64,000 bases of DNA from Desulfomonile tiedjei. Its GTDB lineage: Bacteria; Desulfobacterota; Desulfomonilia; Desulfomonilales; Desulfomonilaceae. A program made the position numbers and the translations under genes. Position 1 is the stretch's first letter; each line of letters begins with the position of its first letter. The DNA is taken from positions 1 to 64,000 of the forward strand of contig JACRDF010000039.1 of NCBI GenBank assembly GCA_016212925.1, read 5' to 3'. The notes beneath the pieces were generated by a model. The model was not told the origin of the DNA and did no database searches. It worked only from the letters and a program-made list of their open reading frames with translations. Positions 25,651 to 35,688 of this stretch are shown here, in pieces.

Positions 25651-27610
25651 CGAAAAGCCGATAAATTGGGTGTCGGTTCGAATCGCCCTTGTCGCGATCC
25701 TGTTCGCGGCAGGCACGGTGTTGCTCATGGTCCGCGCATACAGGTTGCAGGTGGCCGATTCGGAAAGGCTAAAAAAGATAGCCGAAAAACAAAGGACGCG
25801 CGTGATCCATCTCGAAGCTCGACGAGGCATGATCTTTGACAGAACCGGCGAGCAGATTGCAGCGAGCCTGGAAGTGGATTCCATTTACGCCAGACCGCGG
25901 AAGATCCCTGACAAGAAAGAAACGGCCAGGAAGCTGGCCGAGATCTTGGAGATGGACGAAAAGGAAGTCCTCCAGAAGATGGATGAAGATAAGACCTTTG
26001 TGTGGATACGCCGACGGGTTTCGCCTCTGGTGACGGAAAAAGTGAAAAAGGCCGATTTTGCCGACATAATGACAGTCACGGAATACCAGCGCTTTTACCC
26101 GCTGAAAAGCTTCGCCGCGCACACCATTGGTTTTGCCGGAATGGATTCCATCGGCCTGGAAGGCATCGAGCTGTATTACGACCAAGACCTTAAGGCCGAT
26201 CCCATTCCCGTTACAGCTCAGCGGGACGCGCTCGGAAGACCCGTAATGTTTTCAACGCTGGGGCGAGATCCCAAAAGACGGGATCTCCATCTGACCCTGG
26301 ACTCGAATATTCAGCACCTTACCGAGAGAGCGCTGGAAGAAGCCGTCCTCAAGGAACATGCGAAGAGTGGCACAGCGATCGTTATGGACGCGGACTCCGG
26401 AGCGATTCTCGCCCTGGCCGTTCGTCCGTCCTACAATCTCAACGTGTTTCAGAAAGCTTCGGCGGACATTCGAAGGAACCGTGCCGTTGCCGACACGTTT
26501 GAACCCGGCTCCACATTCAAAGTCTTTCTCGCTGCCTCGGCCATTGACCTGGCAAGAATCACCCCCAACGAGAAATTCAACTGTATGAACGGAGTGTTCA
26601 AATATAACGGCTCGGAAATACATGACATCGTTCCACACAAGACGCTTTCCTTCGAAGAGGTTATAATTCATTCGAGCAATATAGGAGCGGTGAAGATTTC
26701 GGAGAAACTCAAGAAGGGCGAATTCTACGGAGTGTTACAAGGCTTCGGGTTCGCCTCTCCGACCGAAATCGATCTTCCGGGCGAGCGGCCGGGCTCTCTT
26801 CCGATTCCGGGCCGCTGGTCCGTGTTGACCAAAGCCAACCTTGCTTTCGGCCAAGGAATAGCCGTGACCCCGGTGCAACTGACCTCCGCGTTCGCCGCGG
26901 CCATAAATGGTGGCCTTCTGTACAGGCCGCGATTGATGCAACGGATTACCAACGCCATTGGAGAAACCGTAAGGGAAAACCCTCCGACACTGGTCCGCCG
27001 CGTCGTCAAGGAGCCAACATCCCAAAGTGTGGTAGAAATACTGCGCCAGGCGGTACAGAAGGGTACCGGCAAGGGCGCAGCCATACAAGGGGCTGACGTG
27101 GTGGGAAAGACAGGGACTGCGCAGAAGGCCGATGGGGCCGGCGGGTACTCCAATGACAAATATGTTGCGTCCTTTGTGGGCGCGCTTATGAGCACAAAGC
27201 CACGGGTCGTCATCTTTGTGATGATCGACGAACCCGCGGGCAAGAATAGAACCGGCGGCAAAATCGCGGTTCCGGTCTTCCGGAGCATCGGTGAAGGAAT
27301 CGTGGCCTTGTGCGGAAGCAAACCCAGCCTGCCCGAAGCCATACTAGCCGCTTCGAGTTTGGGTCCGCGAAAATATGGTCAGGTTAACTACCGGACCGTT
27401 CCTGTCCGAAAGGGGACCCACCCCGGCGAATGGATCGTGCCCGATCTTAAGGGATTGGAGATGTGGCAGGTCGTGGAGGCCTGCGGCCAGATGAAGTGTG
27501 ACGCCACATTTGAGGGAACGGGCCGCGCTGTCCGCCAACAGCCCAGGCCGGGACAAGTTCTGAAAGAAGGGGCGCCGTTGACGGTCTCCTTCGAGGGTCA
27601 AGCATCGTGA
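25640..27610 (+). CDS. ftsI: Septal peptidoglycan transpeptidase FtsI (PBP3) with PASTA domain
   Basis: 656 residues. N-terminal membrane anchor (about 14-35), pedestal domain (RGMIFDRTGEQIAAS), and transpeptidase with active-site Ser in STFK (291-294), SSN (345-347) and KTGT (490-493). Residues about 593-656 form one PASTA domain (VPDLKGLEMWQVVEAC...RQQPRPGQVL). The enzyme crosslinks septal peptidoglycan with FtsW. The GTG of murE overlaps its stop. Confidence 0.96.
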   Translation: MYRSEKPINWVSVRIALVAILFAAGTVLLMVRAYRLQVADSERLKKIAEKQRTRVIHLEARRGMIFDRTGEQIAASLEVDSIYARPRKIPDKKETARKLAEILEMDEKEVLQKMDEDKTFVWIRRRVSPLVTEKVKKADFADIMTVTEYQRFYPLKSFAAHTIGFAGMDSIGLEGIELYYDQDLKADPIPVTAQRDALGRPVMFSTLGRDPKRRDLHLTLDSNIQHLTERALEEAVLKEHAKSGTAIVMDADSGAILALAVRPSYNLNVFQKASADIRRNRAVADTFEPGSTFKVFLAASAIDLARITPNEKFNCMNGVFKYNGSEIHDIVPHKTLSFEEVIIHSSNIGAVKISEKLKKGEFYGVLQGFGFASPTEIDLPGERPGSLPIPGRWSVLTKANLAFGQGIAVTPVQLTSAFAAAINGGLLYRPRLMQRITNAIGETVRENPPTLVRRVVKEPTSQSVVEILRQAVQKGTGKGAAIQGADVVGKTGTAQKADGAGGYSNDKYVASFVGALMSTKPRVVIFVMIDEPAGKNRTGGKIAVPVFRSIGEGIVALCGSKPSLPEAILAASSLGPRKYGQVNYRTVPVRKGTHPGEWIVPDLKGLEMWQVVEACGQMKCDATFEGTGRAVRQQPRPGQVLKEGAPLTVSFEGQAS

Positions 27611-29217
27611 GCGTAGAAGTAAAAGATATTCTTGGGGTCCTGGAAAACCCGTCACTGGATGGAAGCTCGTCTGCGCTCGTCTCAGGAGTTACCCACGACA
27701 GCCGAAAAATACTTCCCGGCTGGATGTTTGTAGCGGTGCCCGGCGAGAGCAGTGACGGGCACGAGTTTATCGGTTCGGCCGTACGCGCGGGCGCTGTGGC
27801 GGTTGTGGCTCACACTCCCCGCCCACAGGAATTTCAGGAAATTGCCTGGATAAAGGTATCAGACACCAGAAAGGTCCTTGGCCCGATCGCAGCGATGGTC
27901 TATGGCGAGCCCACGACGAAAATGGCACTCGTCGGAATAACAGGGACAAACGGAAAGACGACCGTCACTTTTCTGTTGGAGGCCATGATCGAGGCGGCCG
28001 GAGGATGCCCGGGTGTTGTCGGGACCATAACGTACAGATGGGGCGGAAGCGAGCACACAGCCGCTCGTACCACTCCAGAGGCATCGGACCTTCAGGCCAT
28101 GTTTCGGGACATGGCCGAAGCCGGGGTGACGCACGCTGTGATCGAGGCGTCGTCCCATGGGCTTCATCTTGGCAGGCTGGACGGATGTCATTTCGATGTG
28201 GCGGTCTTCACCAACTTAAGCCAGGACCACCTCGACTATCACGGCAACATCGAGGACTACTATCTTGCCAAACGCATCCTGTTTAACAGGCTGCTTCCGG
28301 GTTCGGGGAAACGGAATCCCACAGCGATCGTAAACCTCGACGATCCTTTTGGAGCCCGTTTAGCCGGGGAAATAGAAGGCGTTTCAGTAATCGGTTTCGG
28401 ATCTTCGCGCGAGTGTGCGGTATGTCCCGAGGAGATTAATTTCACAGCGGACGGCATCCGCGGGACAGTGCGGACTGCCCGCGGACTGCTGCCAATCACC
28501 TCTCGGCTGGCCGGTTCTTTCAACCTCTTGAACATAATGGCGGCCATAGCTGTGGCCGAGCGACTGGAAATCCCCGAAAAGGCTATTCAGCGCGGAATTG
28601 AGACCGTTGACGTGGTTCCGGGCAGACTGGAACGTGTTCCGTGCCCTGGGGCCGGGATCTTCGTGGATTACGCTCATACCCCGGATGCCCTGAAAAACGT
28701 GCTACAGGCGCTTCAGGGAATTCGCAGCGAGCGAATCATCACGGTAATGGGATGCGGCGGCGACAGAGACAAAACCAAGCGCCCGATAATGGGGACGGAA
28801 GCGGCCGCAGGAAGCGATTTCGTGGTAGTTACCTCTGACAATCCCCGCACCGAGGAACCCCTGGAGATCATAGCTCAGGTGGTGGCGGGAGTCCGGGATT
28901 ACGGACTCAAACCTTGCGTCGAACACCTCAATGGCCGGCCGCTCGAACCTCGATGCTATCAGGTCATACCGGATAGACGGGAGGCCATTGCGTGGGCCGT
29001 GAAACACCTTGAAACCGGCGACATCCTCCTGGTGGCCGGCAAAGGCCACGAAACGTACCAGGAGATCAATGGAGTGCGCTATCCTTTCGATGACAGGGAA
29101 GTGGTAAGGGAAGAGCTTCAGAAACGTGCTGCAACCGCAGCCGCGCACGTTCAAGGAACGAGTGAGAGCAATACAAGAGAAAGCCTCCAACCGGGTCCGG
29201 CGAGGAGGGGCTTATGA
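27607..29217 (+). CDS. murE: UDP-MurNAc-L-Ala-D-Glu:meso-diaminopimelate ligase MurE
   Basis: 536 residues. ATP loop GITGTNGKTTV near residue 113; Mur central-domain features TPEASDLQ and IEASSHGL; C-terminal SDNPRTEEP, the DNPR motif that selects meso-diaminopimelate rather than lysine. GTG start at the ftsI stop (GTGA). Adds the third residue of the peptidoglycan stem peptide in the cytoplasm. A tail of about 35 residues (TAAAHVQGTSESNTR...) extends past the usual end. Confidence 0.96.
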   Translation: MSVEVKDILGVLENPSLDGSSSALVSGVTHDSRKILPGWMFVAVPGESSDGHEFIGSAVRAGAVAVVAHTPRPQEFQEIAWIKVSDTRKVLGPIAAMVYGEPTTKMALVGITGTNGKTTVTFLLEAMIEAAGGCPGVVGTITYRWGGSEHTAARTTPEASDLQAMFRDMAEAGVTHAVIEASSHGLHLGRLDGCHFDVAVFTNLSQDHLDYHGNIEDYYLAKRILFNRLLPGSGKRNPTAIVNLDDPFGARLAGEIEGVSVIGFGSSRECAVCPEEINFTADGIRGTVRTARGLLPITSRLAGSFNLLNIMAAIAVAERLEIPEKAIQRGIETVDVVPGRLERVPCPGAGIFVDYAHTPDALKNVLQALQGIRSERIITVMGCGGDRDKTKRPIMGTEAAAGSDFVVVTSDNPRTEEPLEIIAQVVAGVRDYGLKPCVEHLNGRPLEPRCYQVIPDRREAIAWAVKHLETGDILLVAGKGHETYQEINGVRYPFDDREVVREELQKRAATAAAHVQGTSESNTRESLQPGPARRGL

Positions 29218-30614
29218 GAGCCCAAAGCGGACCATATCAGGCGGGCGATATTGCTCGTGTATGCAAAGGCATCCTGCTTCACGGCAGACCTGACGCGTCT
29301 TTCGACGGCATCTCCACCGATTCGAGAGACATTAGAGAGAATGATCTGTTCTTACCCCTCAGGGGTACGAGCTTTGACGGCCACGATTTTCTGTTTCCGG
29401 CCCTGGAAGCCGGAGCCCGAGGCGCCCTGATCGACCGCGATATCACCAGGGAAATCTCCCAGAACCTTTCCAATTATATCCTGATCCAGGTTCAGGATAC
29501 CCTCCTAGCTTTGTCTGACCTTGCATCAGCCCACCGTATATCGCATCCTACCCCCCTGATCGCGGTCACAGGATCTTCGGGCAAAACCACCGTCAAGGAG
29601 ATGATAGCGGCCGTCCTCGGACGGTCGCACCATCCCTTGGTCTCCCAAGCCAACTTCAACAACATGATAGGACTACCGATGACTGTGCTCAGCCTGGGAC
29701 CCGAGCACACGGTTGCGGTGGTCGAAGCCGGGATAAACCAACCCGGGGAAATGGATCACCTGGCGCGAGCCGCGGCCCCGGATGTCGCGGTAATAACCAC
29801 AGTGGGCCCGGTTCACTTGGAAGGTTTGGGTTCCATCGAAAACGTCGCGCGTGAAAAATTCAAACTGGTTAAGGGCCTGCGATCCGGGGGCCTGGCGGTC
29901 CTGCCCGCTGACGACCCGTACCTCGCCCCGCTCTTGAGCGACTTTTCCGGCCGGATCGTCACATTCGGCGTGGAAAAAGGTGATTTCCACGCTGCGAGCA
30001 TAGAACTGGGCAATGAAACCCTCTTCGAAATGATCGCTCCGGCAGGGAAGCAGGCCATAAGGCTCAAGATACCGGGACGCCACAGCGTGGCCGACGCTCT
30101 CGCGGCGGCAGCCGCGGCCACAGCCGTCGGAATGAGCCTCGCGGATGTCGCAGAGGGTTTGAGTGAACTGGCCCCTCCCGAGTGGCGGATGGAGATACTG
30201 CCCCTTGCCGGCGATAGGACGCTGATTCGTGACTGCTACAATGCGAATCCGCAATCGGTGAAGGCGGCCTTGGAAGTGCTGGCGCAGAAATCTCCAGGCG
30301 CCGCGACACTGGCCATCCTGGGCGACATGGCCGAACTGGGCGAGCAGGCTGAGGAGCTTCACCGGTCGGTGGGCCGCGAGGCTGCGGGATTGGGCATAAG
30401 CCGGCTGATATTTGTGGGCCGTCATGGACGATCCTTCTCGCGAGGCTTTATTGCGGGTGGAGGAGACGAGAGGTCCGTCACGCCGGTCCCTGACAGGCAA
30501 GCCGCCTGGGACACAATATGTGATGATATCAAGAGATTCAGGACGATTTTGGTGAAGGGGTCGCGGGTTATGAAAATGGAACTGATTGCCGACCGGATAT
30601 TGGAGGAGAACTGA
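29214..30614 (+). CDS. murF: UDP-MurNAc-tripeptide:D-Ala-D-Ala ligase MurF
   Basis: 466 residues. ATP loop VTGSSGKTTVKEM, then NNMIGLPMTVL, EAGINQPGEMDHL, DCYNANPQSVKAAL and ILGDMAELG, all MurF landmarks. ATG overlaps the murE stop (ATGA), with GGAGGGG 3 bases before it. It completes the UDP-MurNAc-pentapeptide. No ddl gene lies in the cluster, so D-Ala-D-Ala must be made from elsewhere. Confidence 0.96.
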   Translation: MRAQSGPYQAGDIARVCKGILLHGRPDASFDGISTDSRDIRENDLFLPLRGTSFDGHDFLFPALEAGARGALIDRDITREISQNLSNYILIQVQDTLLALSDLASAHRISHPTPLIAVTGSSGKTTVKEMIAAVLGRSHHPLVSQANFNNMIGLPMTVLSLGPEHTVAVVEAGINQPGEMDHLARAAAPDVAVITTVGPVHLEGLGSIENVAREKFKLVKGLRSGGLAVLPADDPYLAPLLSDFSGRIVTFGVEKGDFHAASIELGNETLFEMIAPAGKQAIRLKIPGRHSVADALAAAAAATAVGMSLADVAEGLSELAPPEWRMEILPLAGDRTLIRDCYNANPQSVKAALEVLAQKSPGAATLAILGDMAELGEQAEELHRSVGREAAGLGISRLIFVGRHGRSFSRGFIAGGGDERSVTPVPDRQAAWDTICDDIKRFRTILVKGSRVMKMELIADRILEEN

Positions 30615-30617
30615 TCG

Positions 30618-31694
30618 ATGCTCTATCACCTGCTATATCCGTTGGGCTCGAGTCTGATCCTGTTTAATGTTTTCAAATACATCTCCTTCAGGACGGTCAT
30701 GGCAACATTGACAGCGCTTATGATCAGCTTCCTGCTCGGACGGCCTCTGGTTGATTATTTGAAGGCATTCCAGATCGGACAGATGATAAGAGATGACGGC
30801 CCGCAGACTCATCTTGAGAAAAGCGGCACCCCCACAATGGGCGGCATACTGATCCTGTTTGCCTTCACTTTCTCATGTCTTTTGTGGACGCGTCTGGACA
30901 ACATTTATTTCTGGATTGTGATGGCTGTCACACTGTCTTACGGCGCGATCGGATTTCTCGATGATTACCTGAAAATTACTCGTCGCAGCCACAGAGGGTT
31001 GAGCGGCAAGCGCAAGCTGGGGCTTCAGCTTCTCATAGGAGCATTGGTCGGGTTGGTGCTCTGGATGGACCCGGTGTTCAAGACCACGCTGGCTGTGCCT
31101 TTTTTCAAAAACGTTCATCCCGATCTAGGCATCTGGTACATACCATTTGCCGCGCTGGTTATAGCGGGCGCGTCCAACGCGGTCAATCTGACCGACGGTT
31201 TGGACGGGCTTGCCATAGGACCTGTCATGATTTGCGGGGCCACTTATCTGCTCTTCGCCTATGTAGCAGGTCACCTCAAGCTGGCTGAGTACCTTCAGGT
31301 AACGTACGTGGCGGGTGCCGGGGAGCTTGCCGTGGTGTGCGGCGCGATGCTCGGCGCAGGAATGGGATTCCTCTGGTACAACACCTATCCTGCGGAAGTC
31401 TTTATGGGAGATGTGGGTTCCTTATCGCTCGGAGGTCTATTGGGCGCTGTGGCCGTGGTCACCAAGAACGAGATTTTGCTGGCCATCGCCGGCGGTGTCT
31501 TCGTGATCGAAGCTGTTTCAGTAATTCTACAGGTGGCCTCTTTTAAGACCACAGGGAAGCGGATTTTTAACATGGCTCCCATACACCATCACTTCGAGCT
31601 GAAGGGATGGCCCGAGCCCAAAGTGATTGTGAGGTTCTGGATCATCTCCATCTTTTTCGCTCTCATGGCGGTGAGCACCTTGAAACTTCGATAA
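30618..31694 (+). CDS. mraY: Phospho-MurNAc-pentapeptide translocase MraY
   Basis: 358 residues with about ten membrane helices. Conserved cytoplasmic loops: [18 protein letters not shown] (paired Asp), [28 protein letters not shown] and the [10 protein letters not shown]-terminal motif. It transfers phospho-MurNAc-pentapeptide to undecaprenyl phosphate to make lipid I in the inner membrane. Starts 3 bases after the murF stop. Confidence 0.97.
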   Translation: MLYHLLYPLGSSLILFNVFKYISFRTVMATLTALMISFLLGRPLVDYLKAFQIGQMIRDDGPQTHLEKSGTPTMGGILILFAFTFSCLLWTRLDNIYFWIVMAVTLSYGAIGFLDDYLKITRRSHRGLSGKRKLGLQLLIGALVGLVLWMDPVFKTTLAVPFFKNVHPDLGIWYIPFAALVIAGASNAVNLTDGLDGLAIGPVMICGATYLLFAYVAGHLKLAEYLQVTYVAGAGELAVVCGAMLGAGMGFLWYNTYPAEVFMGDVGSLSLGGLLGAVAVVTKNEILLAIAGGVFVIEAVSVILQVASFKTTGKRIFNMAPIHHHFELKGWPEPKVIVRFWIISIFFALMAVSTLKLR

Positions 31695-32045
31695 AGGGAC
31701 AATGTGATGGCCTCAGGCGGAAATCAACCTAAAAACCTAGCGGTCGACAAGCCTCAATCGGCTGTTCGCTGCAATCCTTCAGGACGCGACTCTGATCGTA
31801 GACGCACGGCGTACCATGCACCTGCCGCGAGTAGAGCGGGGAGCGGTCCCTTTTCTTGCCACGACGCGATGGGTTCCCGCGAAGGCTCAAGTGGCGCAGC
31901 CAAACTGCCGGGACGCTTTCCCGGGGCTGAAATATATTCTCGACGTTCGAAATCGACGCTAGACCAATCCCGGGCGACGGTCCTCCAGGGGCGCTTGCAG
32001 CGGGCAGCAAACCGAGGCTAGAACGGGCAGACAGCAGGAAATTCA
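31695..32045 (+). other. 351-base gap in the normal position of murD
   Basis: In most dcw clusters murD sits between mraY and ftsW. Here the region encodes only a 105-residue frame from GTG 31704 to 32021, rich in Ser, Arg and Gly and low in hydrophobic residues, with no family resemblance. A second rightward frame just after a TAG at 31739 (AAILQDATLIVDARRT...) looks somewhat more protein-like, but it has no good start and ends near 31975. No MurD landmark (GLxxSG near the start, GTNGK-type loop) is present in any frame. Either a small unknown gene, or the scar of a murD deletion. Confidence 0.45.
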
Positions 32046-33212
32046 ATGACTGAAGCCGCACAGGCGCATAAGACACCAGGCGATTCTTCGGCAGGGAGGA
32101 TTTTTGGACCTGATCCAGTTCTGTTGGCTGTGGTCCTTGTAATCCTCGCAGCCGGGATCGTGATGGTGACTTCCGCGAGCTACATAATTGCTTCAGGGAA
32201 ATTCGGTGATGAGTTTTACTACACCAAGAAGCAGGGCCTGGCCATGGCCATCGGCTTGGCTGCTATGTATCTATTTTCACTGATCGACCCTTCTTTCTGG
32301 AAGCGCACGGGCGCTCTGCTTCTGGGAGTGGGCGTTGTGCTTCTGGCGCTGGTCTTCGTCCCCGGAGTGGGTGTGGAAATGGGAGGGTCCAGCAGGTGGA
32401 TCCGTCTGCCGCTAGGCTTTTATTTTCAGCCGTCGGAGTTCGTCAAATATGCGCTGATAATTTTTCTGGCCAAGTCTCTGGCGAAAAAGGGTGACAGCAT
32501 AAGAGACTTTGCCGTTGGATTTGTCCCGCACGTGCTGATCATGGGTGTGGTGGTTTCCTTGATTCTGTACCAGCCTGATTTCGGAAACGCTGTCATCATC
32601 ACCGGCGTAGGCTTTCTCATGCTTTTCGTGGCCGGAGTGCGGCTTCAGCATTTGCTCGGGAGCCTCATTCTTTGCCTGCCGTTCGTATATTACTTCGCCG
32701 TAAACGCGCCCTACCGGAAGCTGCGGATCATGTCCTTTCTCGACCCCTGGGCCGATCCTTTGAATTCAGGTTTCCAGATAATACAGAGCCTGGTGGCTTT
32801 CGGATGCGGGGGATTTTGGGGGGCCGGGATAGGAAAAGGCATTCAAAAGCTATTCTACCTGCCTCAACCGCACAGTGATTTTGTCTTTGCCGTTGTCGGA
32901 GAAGAATTGGGCCTGCTCGGAGTATTGCTGCTCGTCATTTTATTTTATGTCCTGATCTGTCGTGGGCTTGTGGCTGCAATAAGAAGCACCGACAAGTTCC
33001 ACAAGTTCCTCGCTTTTGGAATCACGTGTCTCATTGGTTTGCAGGCTATGGTCAATATGGCCGTCGCTATGGGGCTTCTGCCAACCAAAGGCCTTCCGCT
33101 CCCGTTCGTCTCCCTGGGGGGCACGTCAATGATTATGAATTTGGCCGGGCTCGGGATCTTGATGGCTATAACCAGGGCTTCTCAAGGCGCCTCGCGGGAG
33201 GTGGGGTCATGA
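32046..33212 (+). CDS. ftsW: Septal peptidoglycan glycosyltransferase FtsW
   Basis: 388 residues, SEDS family with about ten membrane helices. Landmarks: VMVTSAS, GGSSRWIRLPLGFYFQPSEFVK, YQPDFGNAVI (catalytic Asp region), HSDFVFAVVGEELG, GLLPTKGLPLPFVSLGGTSM. It polymerises lipid II with FtsI. AGGA 6 bases before the ATG. Overlaps murG by four bases. Confidence 0.97.
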   Translation: MTEAAQAHKTPGDSSAGRIFGPDPVLLAVVLVILAAGIVMVTSASYIIASGKFGDEFYYTKKQGLAMAIGLAAMYLFSLIDPSFWKRTGALLLGVGVVLLALVFVPGVGVEMGGSSRWIRLPLGFYFQPSEFVKYALIIFLAKSLAKKGDSIRDFAVGFVPHVLIMGVVVSLILYQPDFGNAVIITGVGFLMLFVAGVRLQHLLGSLILCLPFVYYFAVNAPYRKLRIMSFLDPWADPLNSGFQIIQSLVAFGCGGFWGAGIGKGIQKLFYLPQPHSDFVFAVVGEELGLLGVLLLVILFYVLICRGLVAAIRSTDKFHKFLAFGITCLIGLQAMVNMAVAMGLLPTKGLPLPFVSLGGTSMIMNLAGLGILMAITRASQGASREVGS

Positions 33213-34291
33213 GACTTCTCATTGCAGGTGGAGGAACCGGCGGCCACTTATTTCCCGCACTGGCTATAGCGAAAGCGGTCAGGGACGAAGCTCCGGACGC
33301 GAAAATCCTCTTCGTGGGCACGCGTCACGGCATCGAGAAGAAGATTATTCCCCGCACGGAATACGAAATTCGATACATAACCGCAAGAGGGATGAGAAAG
33401 ACAGGGCTGATCAACAACCTCCGCGGCCTGCTCGAGCTTCCTGTCGCGATGATTCAGTCCGTTGCCGTCATCCGTGATTTCAAGCCCGGCTTTGTAATCG
33501 GCGTGGGTGGATACGCTTCCGGTCCTATCGTTGCCGCGGCCGTACTTATGAGGATACCCAACGCGATACAGGAACAGAATTCCGTGATGGGCACAACCAA
33601 CCGCATACTCTCGCGGTTTGTGGACAAGATTTTCATCTCCTGGGAACAAACCGATCCGCCCTCTTCACCGGAGAAAACGATTCTCGCGGGCAATCCGATC
33701 AGGGAGGATTTGCTCCCGGGATCAGGATCGGACAGTGAGCACGAAAGATTCAACATCCTTGTCTTCGGCGGCTCCAGAGGCGCTCGAAGCCTTAACCTGG
33801 CCATCGCGGGAAACCTCGATCTTCTGGCCCCCTTGGCCGATCGGATCAGTGTCCTGCACCAGACCGGGGAAGGCGCGACCGAAGACATAAGGGCGGCTTA
33901 TGATGCCGCGGGCATCGAGGCCGACGTTCGGGAATTCATCCATGAGATGGGACCAGCCTACGACTGGGCCGATATGGTGGTCAGCCGCAGCGGCGCGAGC
34001 ACTCTCGCGGAGCTTACAGCCATCGGCAAACCGGCAATCGTGATTCCCTACCCGTACGCCATAAGAGACCACCAGACACGGAACGCCCGCGTGCTCGAAT
34101 CCGGTGGCGCTGTGCGAGTCATAAGCGATCAGGAACTCAGCAACGGCTCCCTGGTGAAGGAGATCCGGGCAATGGCTGAAAATCCCGGCCTACTGAGCGG
34201 CATGGCCGAGAATTCACGCAAGTTCGGACGGCCCGACGCGGCCAGAACCATAGCCCTCGAAATCCTGAAGGCTGAAAGGGGCAGGCTGTGA
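33209..34291 (+). CDS. murG: UDP-GlcNAc:undecaprenyl-PP-MurNAc-pentapeptide GlcNAc transferase MurG
   Basis: 360 residues from ATG 33209, which overlaps the ftsW stop (ATGA). An open frame upstream of this is only antisense to the conserved start. N-terminal GGGTGGHLFPALAIA; GVGGYASGPIVAAA; NSVMGTTNRIL; VFGGSRGARSLN; SRSGASTLAELTAIGKPAIVIPYP. It makes lipid II at the cytoplasmic face. Confidence 0.97.
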   Translation: MRLLIAGGGTGGHLFPALAIAKAVRDEAPDAKILFVGTRHGIEKKIIPRTEYEIRYITARGMRKTGLINNLRGLLELPVAMIQSVAVIRDFKPGFVIGVGGYASGPIVAAAVLMRIPNAIQEQNSVMGTTNRILSRFVDKIFISWEQTDPPSSPEKTILAGNPIREDLLPGSGSDSEHERFNILVFGGSRGARSLNLAIAGNLDLLAPLADRISVLHQTGEGATEDIRAAYDAAGIEADVREFIHEMGPAYDWADMVVSRSGASTLAELTAIGKPAIVIPYPYAIRDHQTRNARVLESGGAVRVISDQELSNGSLVKEIRAMAENPGLLSGMAENSRKFGRPDAARTIALEILKAERGRL

Positions 34292-35688
34292 TAGGGACCC
34301 TTTTCAAAAGGGTGAAAGATGTCCACTTCGTCGGAATCGGCGGCGTAGGTATGAGCGGCATCGCGGAGATACTTCTGAGCCTGGGTTTCCAGGTCAGCGG
34401 ATCCGACGTGCGAAGCTCCGGAACTACCCGCAGGCTTGAAGAACTCGGTGCGCGCGTTTGGATCGGCCACGGCAGCGAACATCTGGACAAGGCCGATGTT
34501 GTCGTCTTTTCATCGGCCGTCTCGGCGGACAATCCCGAGATCCTGGAAGCCCGTGACCGACGAATACCGGTCATTCCCAGGGCAGAGATGCTGGCGGAAC
34601 TGATGCGAATGCAGACCTCCGTTGCCGTAGCAGGCATGCACGGTAAGACTACGACCACATCCATGGTAGCGTCCGTCCTGTTGGCAGCGGGCCTGGACCC
34701 CACCGTGGTCATTGGCGGAAAGCTCGACCATCTCGGTGGCGGGGCGAGACTTGGACAGAGTGACCTTTTGGTGGCTGAGGCGGATGAATCGGATCGGTCT
34801 TTTCTTAAGCTGTACCCGACCATAGCCCTGATCACGAACATGGATATGGAGCATCTCGACTGCTATTCGTCCATGGAGGAAATTCGGGTGGCCTTTCTGG
34901 AGTTTATCAACCGAATTCCTTTTTACGGACACGCGGTCGTGTGCCTGGACAATCCCGAGGTGCAAAAGATTATTCCGTTGATCGAGAAGCGTTTCGTTAC
35001 CTACGGGCTTTCCTCTCAGGCGGTCATTCGCGGACGCCCCCCTTGCCTTGAAGGCGGGATTTCCCGCTTCACGGTTTACAAAGAAGACCGACTCCTCGGC
35101 GAAATCTGCCTGCCAATGCCGGGAGCCCACAATGTGGTCAATGCACTGGCCGCGGTGGCAGTAGCGGACATCTTTGAAGTGCCTTTTGAAAAGACCAAAG
35201 AGGCTCTGGATGCCTTCCCCGGAGTACAAAGGCGGTTCACTCTCAGGGGAAAAGCCGCCGGCGTCAGCGTTATAGACGACTACGGCCATCACCCTGCGGA
35301 GATCCGTGCAGTGCTGCAAGCAGCCAAACAGATGGCGCCCCGGCGCATAGCGGTCCTTTTTCAGCCGCACCGCTACACGAGGACCAAGGCCCTGTTCGAA
35401 GAGTTCCTGACGGCTTTCCTCGACGCGGACCTACTGTACGTGATGGAAATTTATCCTGCGAGTGAACAGCCTATCGAAGGCGTTACCGGCAAAGCCTTGT
35501 CGGAAGGGATACGGAGTCGCGGGCATAAAACGGTTCGGTTCACGCCCGACAGGAAAACCATTGCCGAGCAAATTGTCTCTGAGCTGGGTCCCGGAGACAT
35601 GATCATAACCCTCGGAGCGGGAGACGTGACCAAGTTGGGCCCCGAGATACTCGAAGCGTTGAGAAAAAAGGAGCACGGTACAGCGTGA
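34288..35688 (+). CDS. murC: UDP-MurNAc:L-alanine ligase MurC
   Basis: 466 residues. FVGIGGVGMSGIAEIL N-terminal UDP-binding motif, ATP loop AGMHGKTTTTSM, EADESDRSFLKL, NMDMEHLDCY, VIDDYGHHPAEIRAVL. GTG start overlaps the murG stop (GTGA), and its own end overlaps the murB GTG. Adds L-Ala to UDP-MurNAc. Confidence 0.97.
   Translation: MIGTLFKRVKDVHFVGIGGVGMSGIAEILLSLGFQVSGSDVRSSGTTRRLEELGARVWIGHGSEHLDKADVVVFSSAVSADNPEILEARDRRIPVIPRAEMLAELMRMQTSVAVAGMHGKTTTTSMVASVLLAAGLDPTVVIGGKLDHLGGGARLGQSDLLVAEADESDRSFLKLYPTIALITNMDMEHLDCYSSMEEIRVAFLEFINRIPFYGHAVVCLDNPEVQKIIPLIEKRFVTYGLSSQAVIRGRPPCLEGGISRFTVYKEDRLLGEICLPMPGAHNVVNALAAVAVADIFEVPFEKTKEALDAFPGVQRRFTLRGKAAGVSVIDDYGHHPAEIRAVLQAAKQMAPRRIAVLFQPHRYTRTKALFEEFLTAFLDADLLYVMEIYPASEQPIEGVTGKALSEGIRSRGHKTVRFTPDRKTIAEQIVSELGPGDMIITLGAGDVTKLGPEILEALRKKEHGTA

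Noticed and set aside
29673..30629. Leftward frame (318 codons) opposite murF
   Set aside because: Antisense to a clear MurF with conserved motifs; composition fits a GC-rich shadow frame.
31704..32021. 105-residue frame in the murD gap as a definite gene
   Set aside because: Low hydrophobicity and no homology or ribosome site; kept only as part of the gap description.
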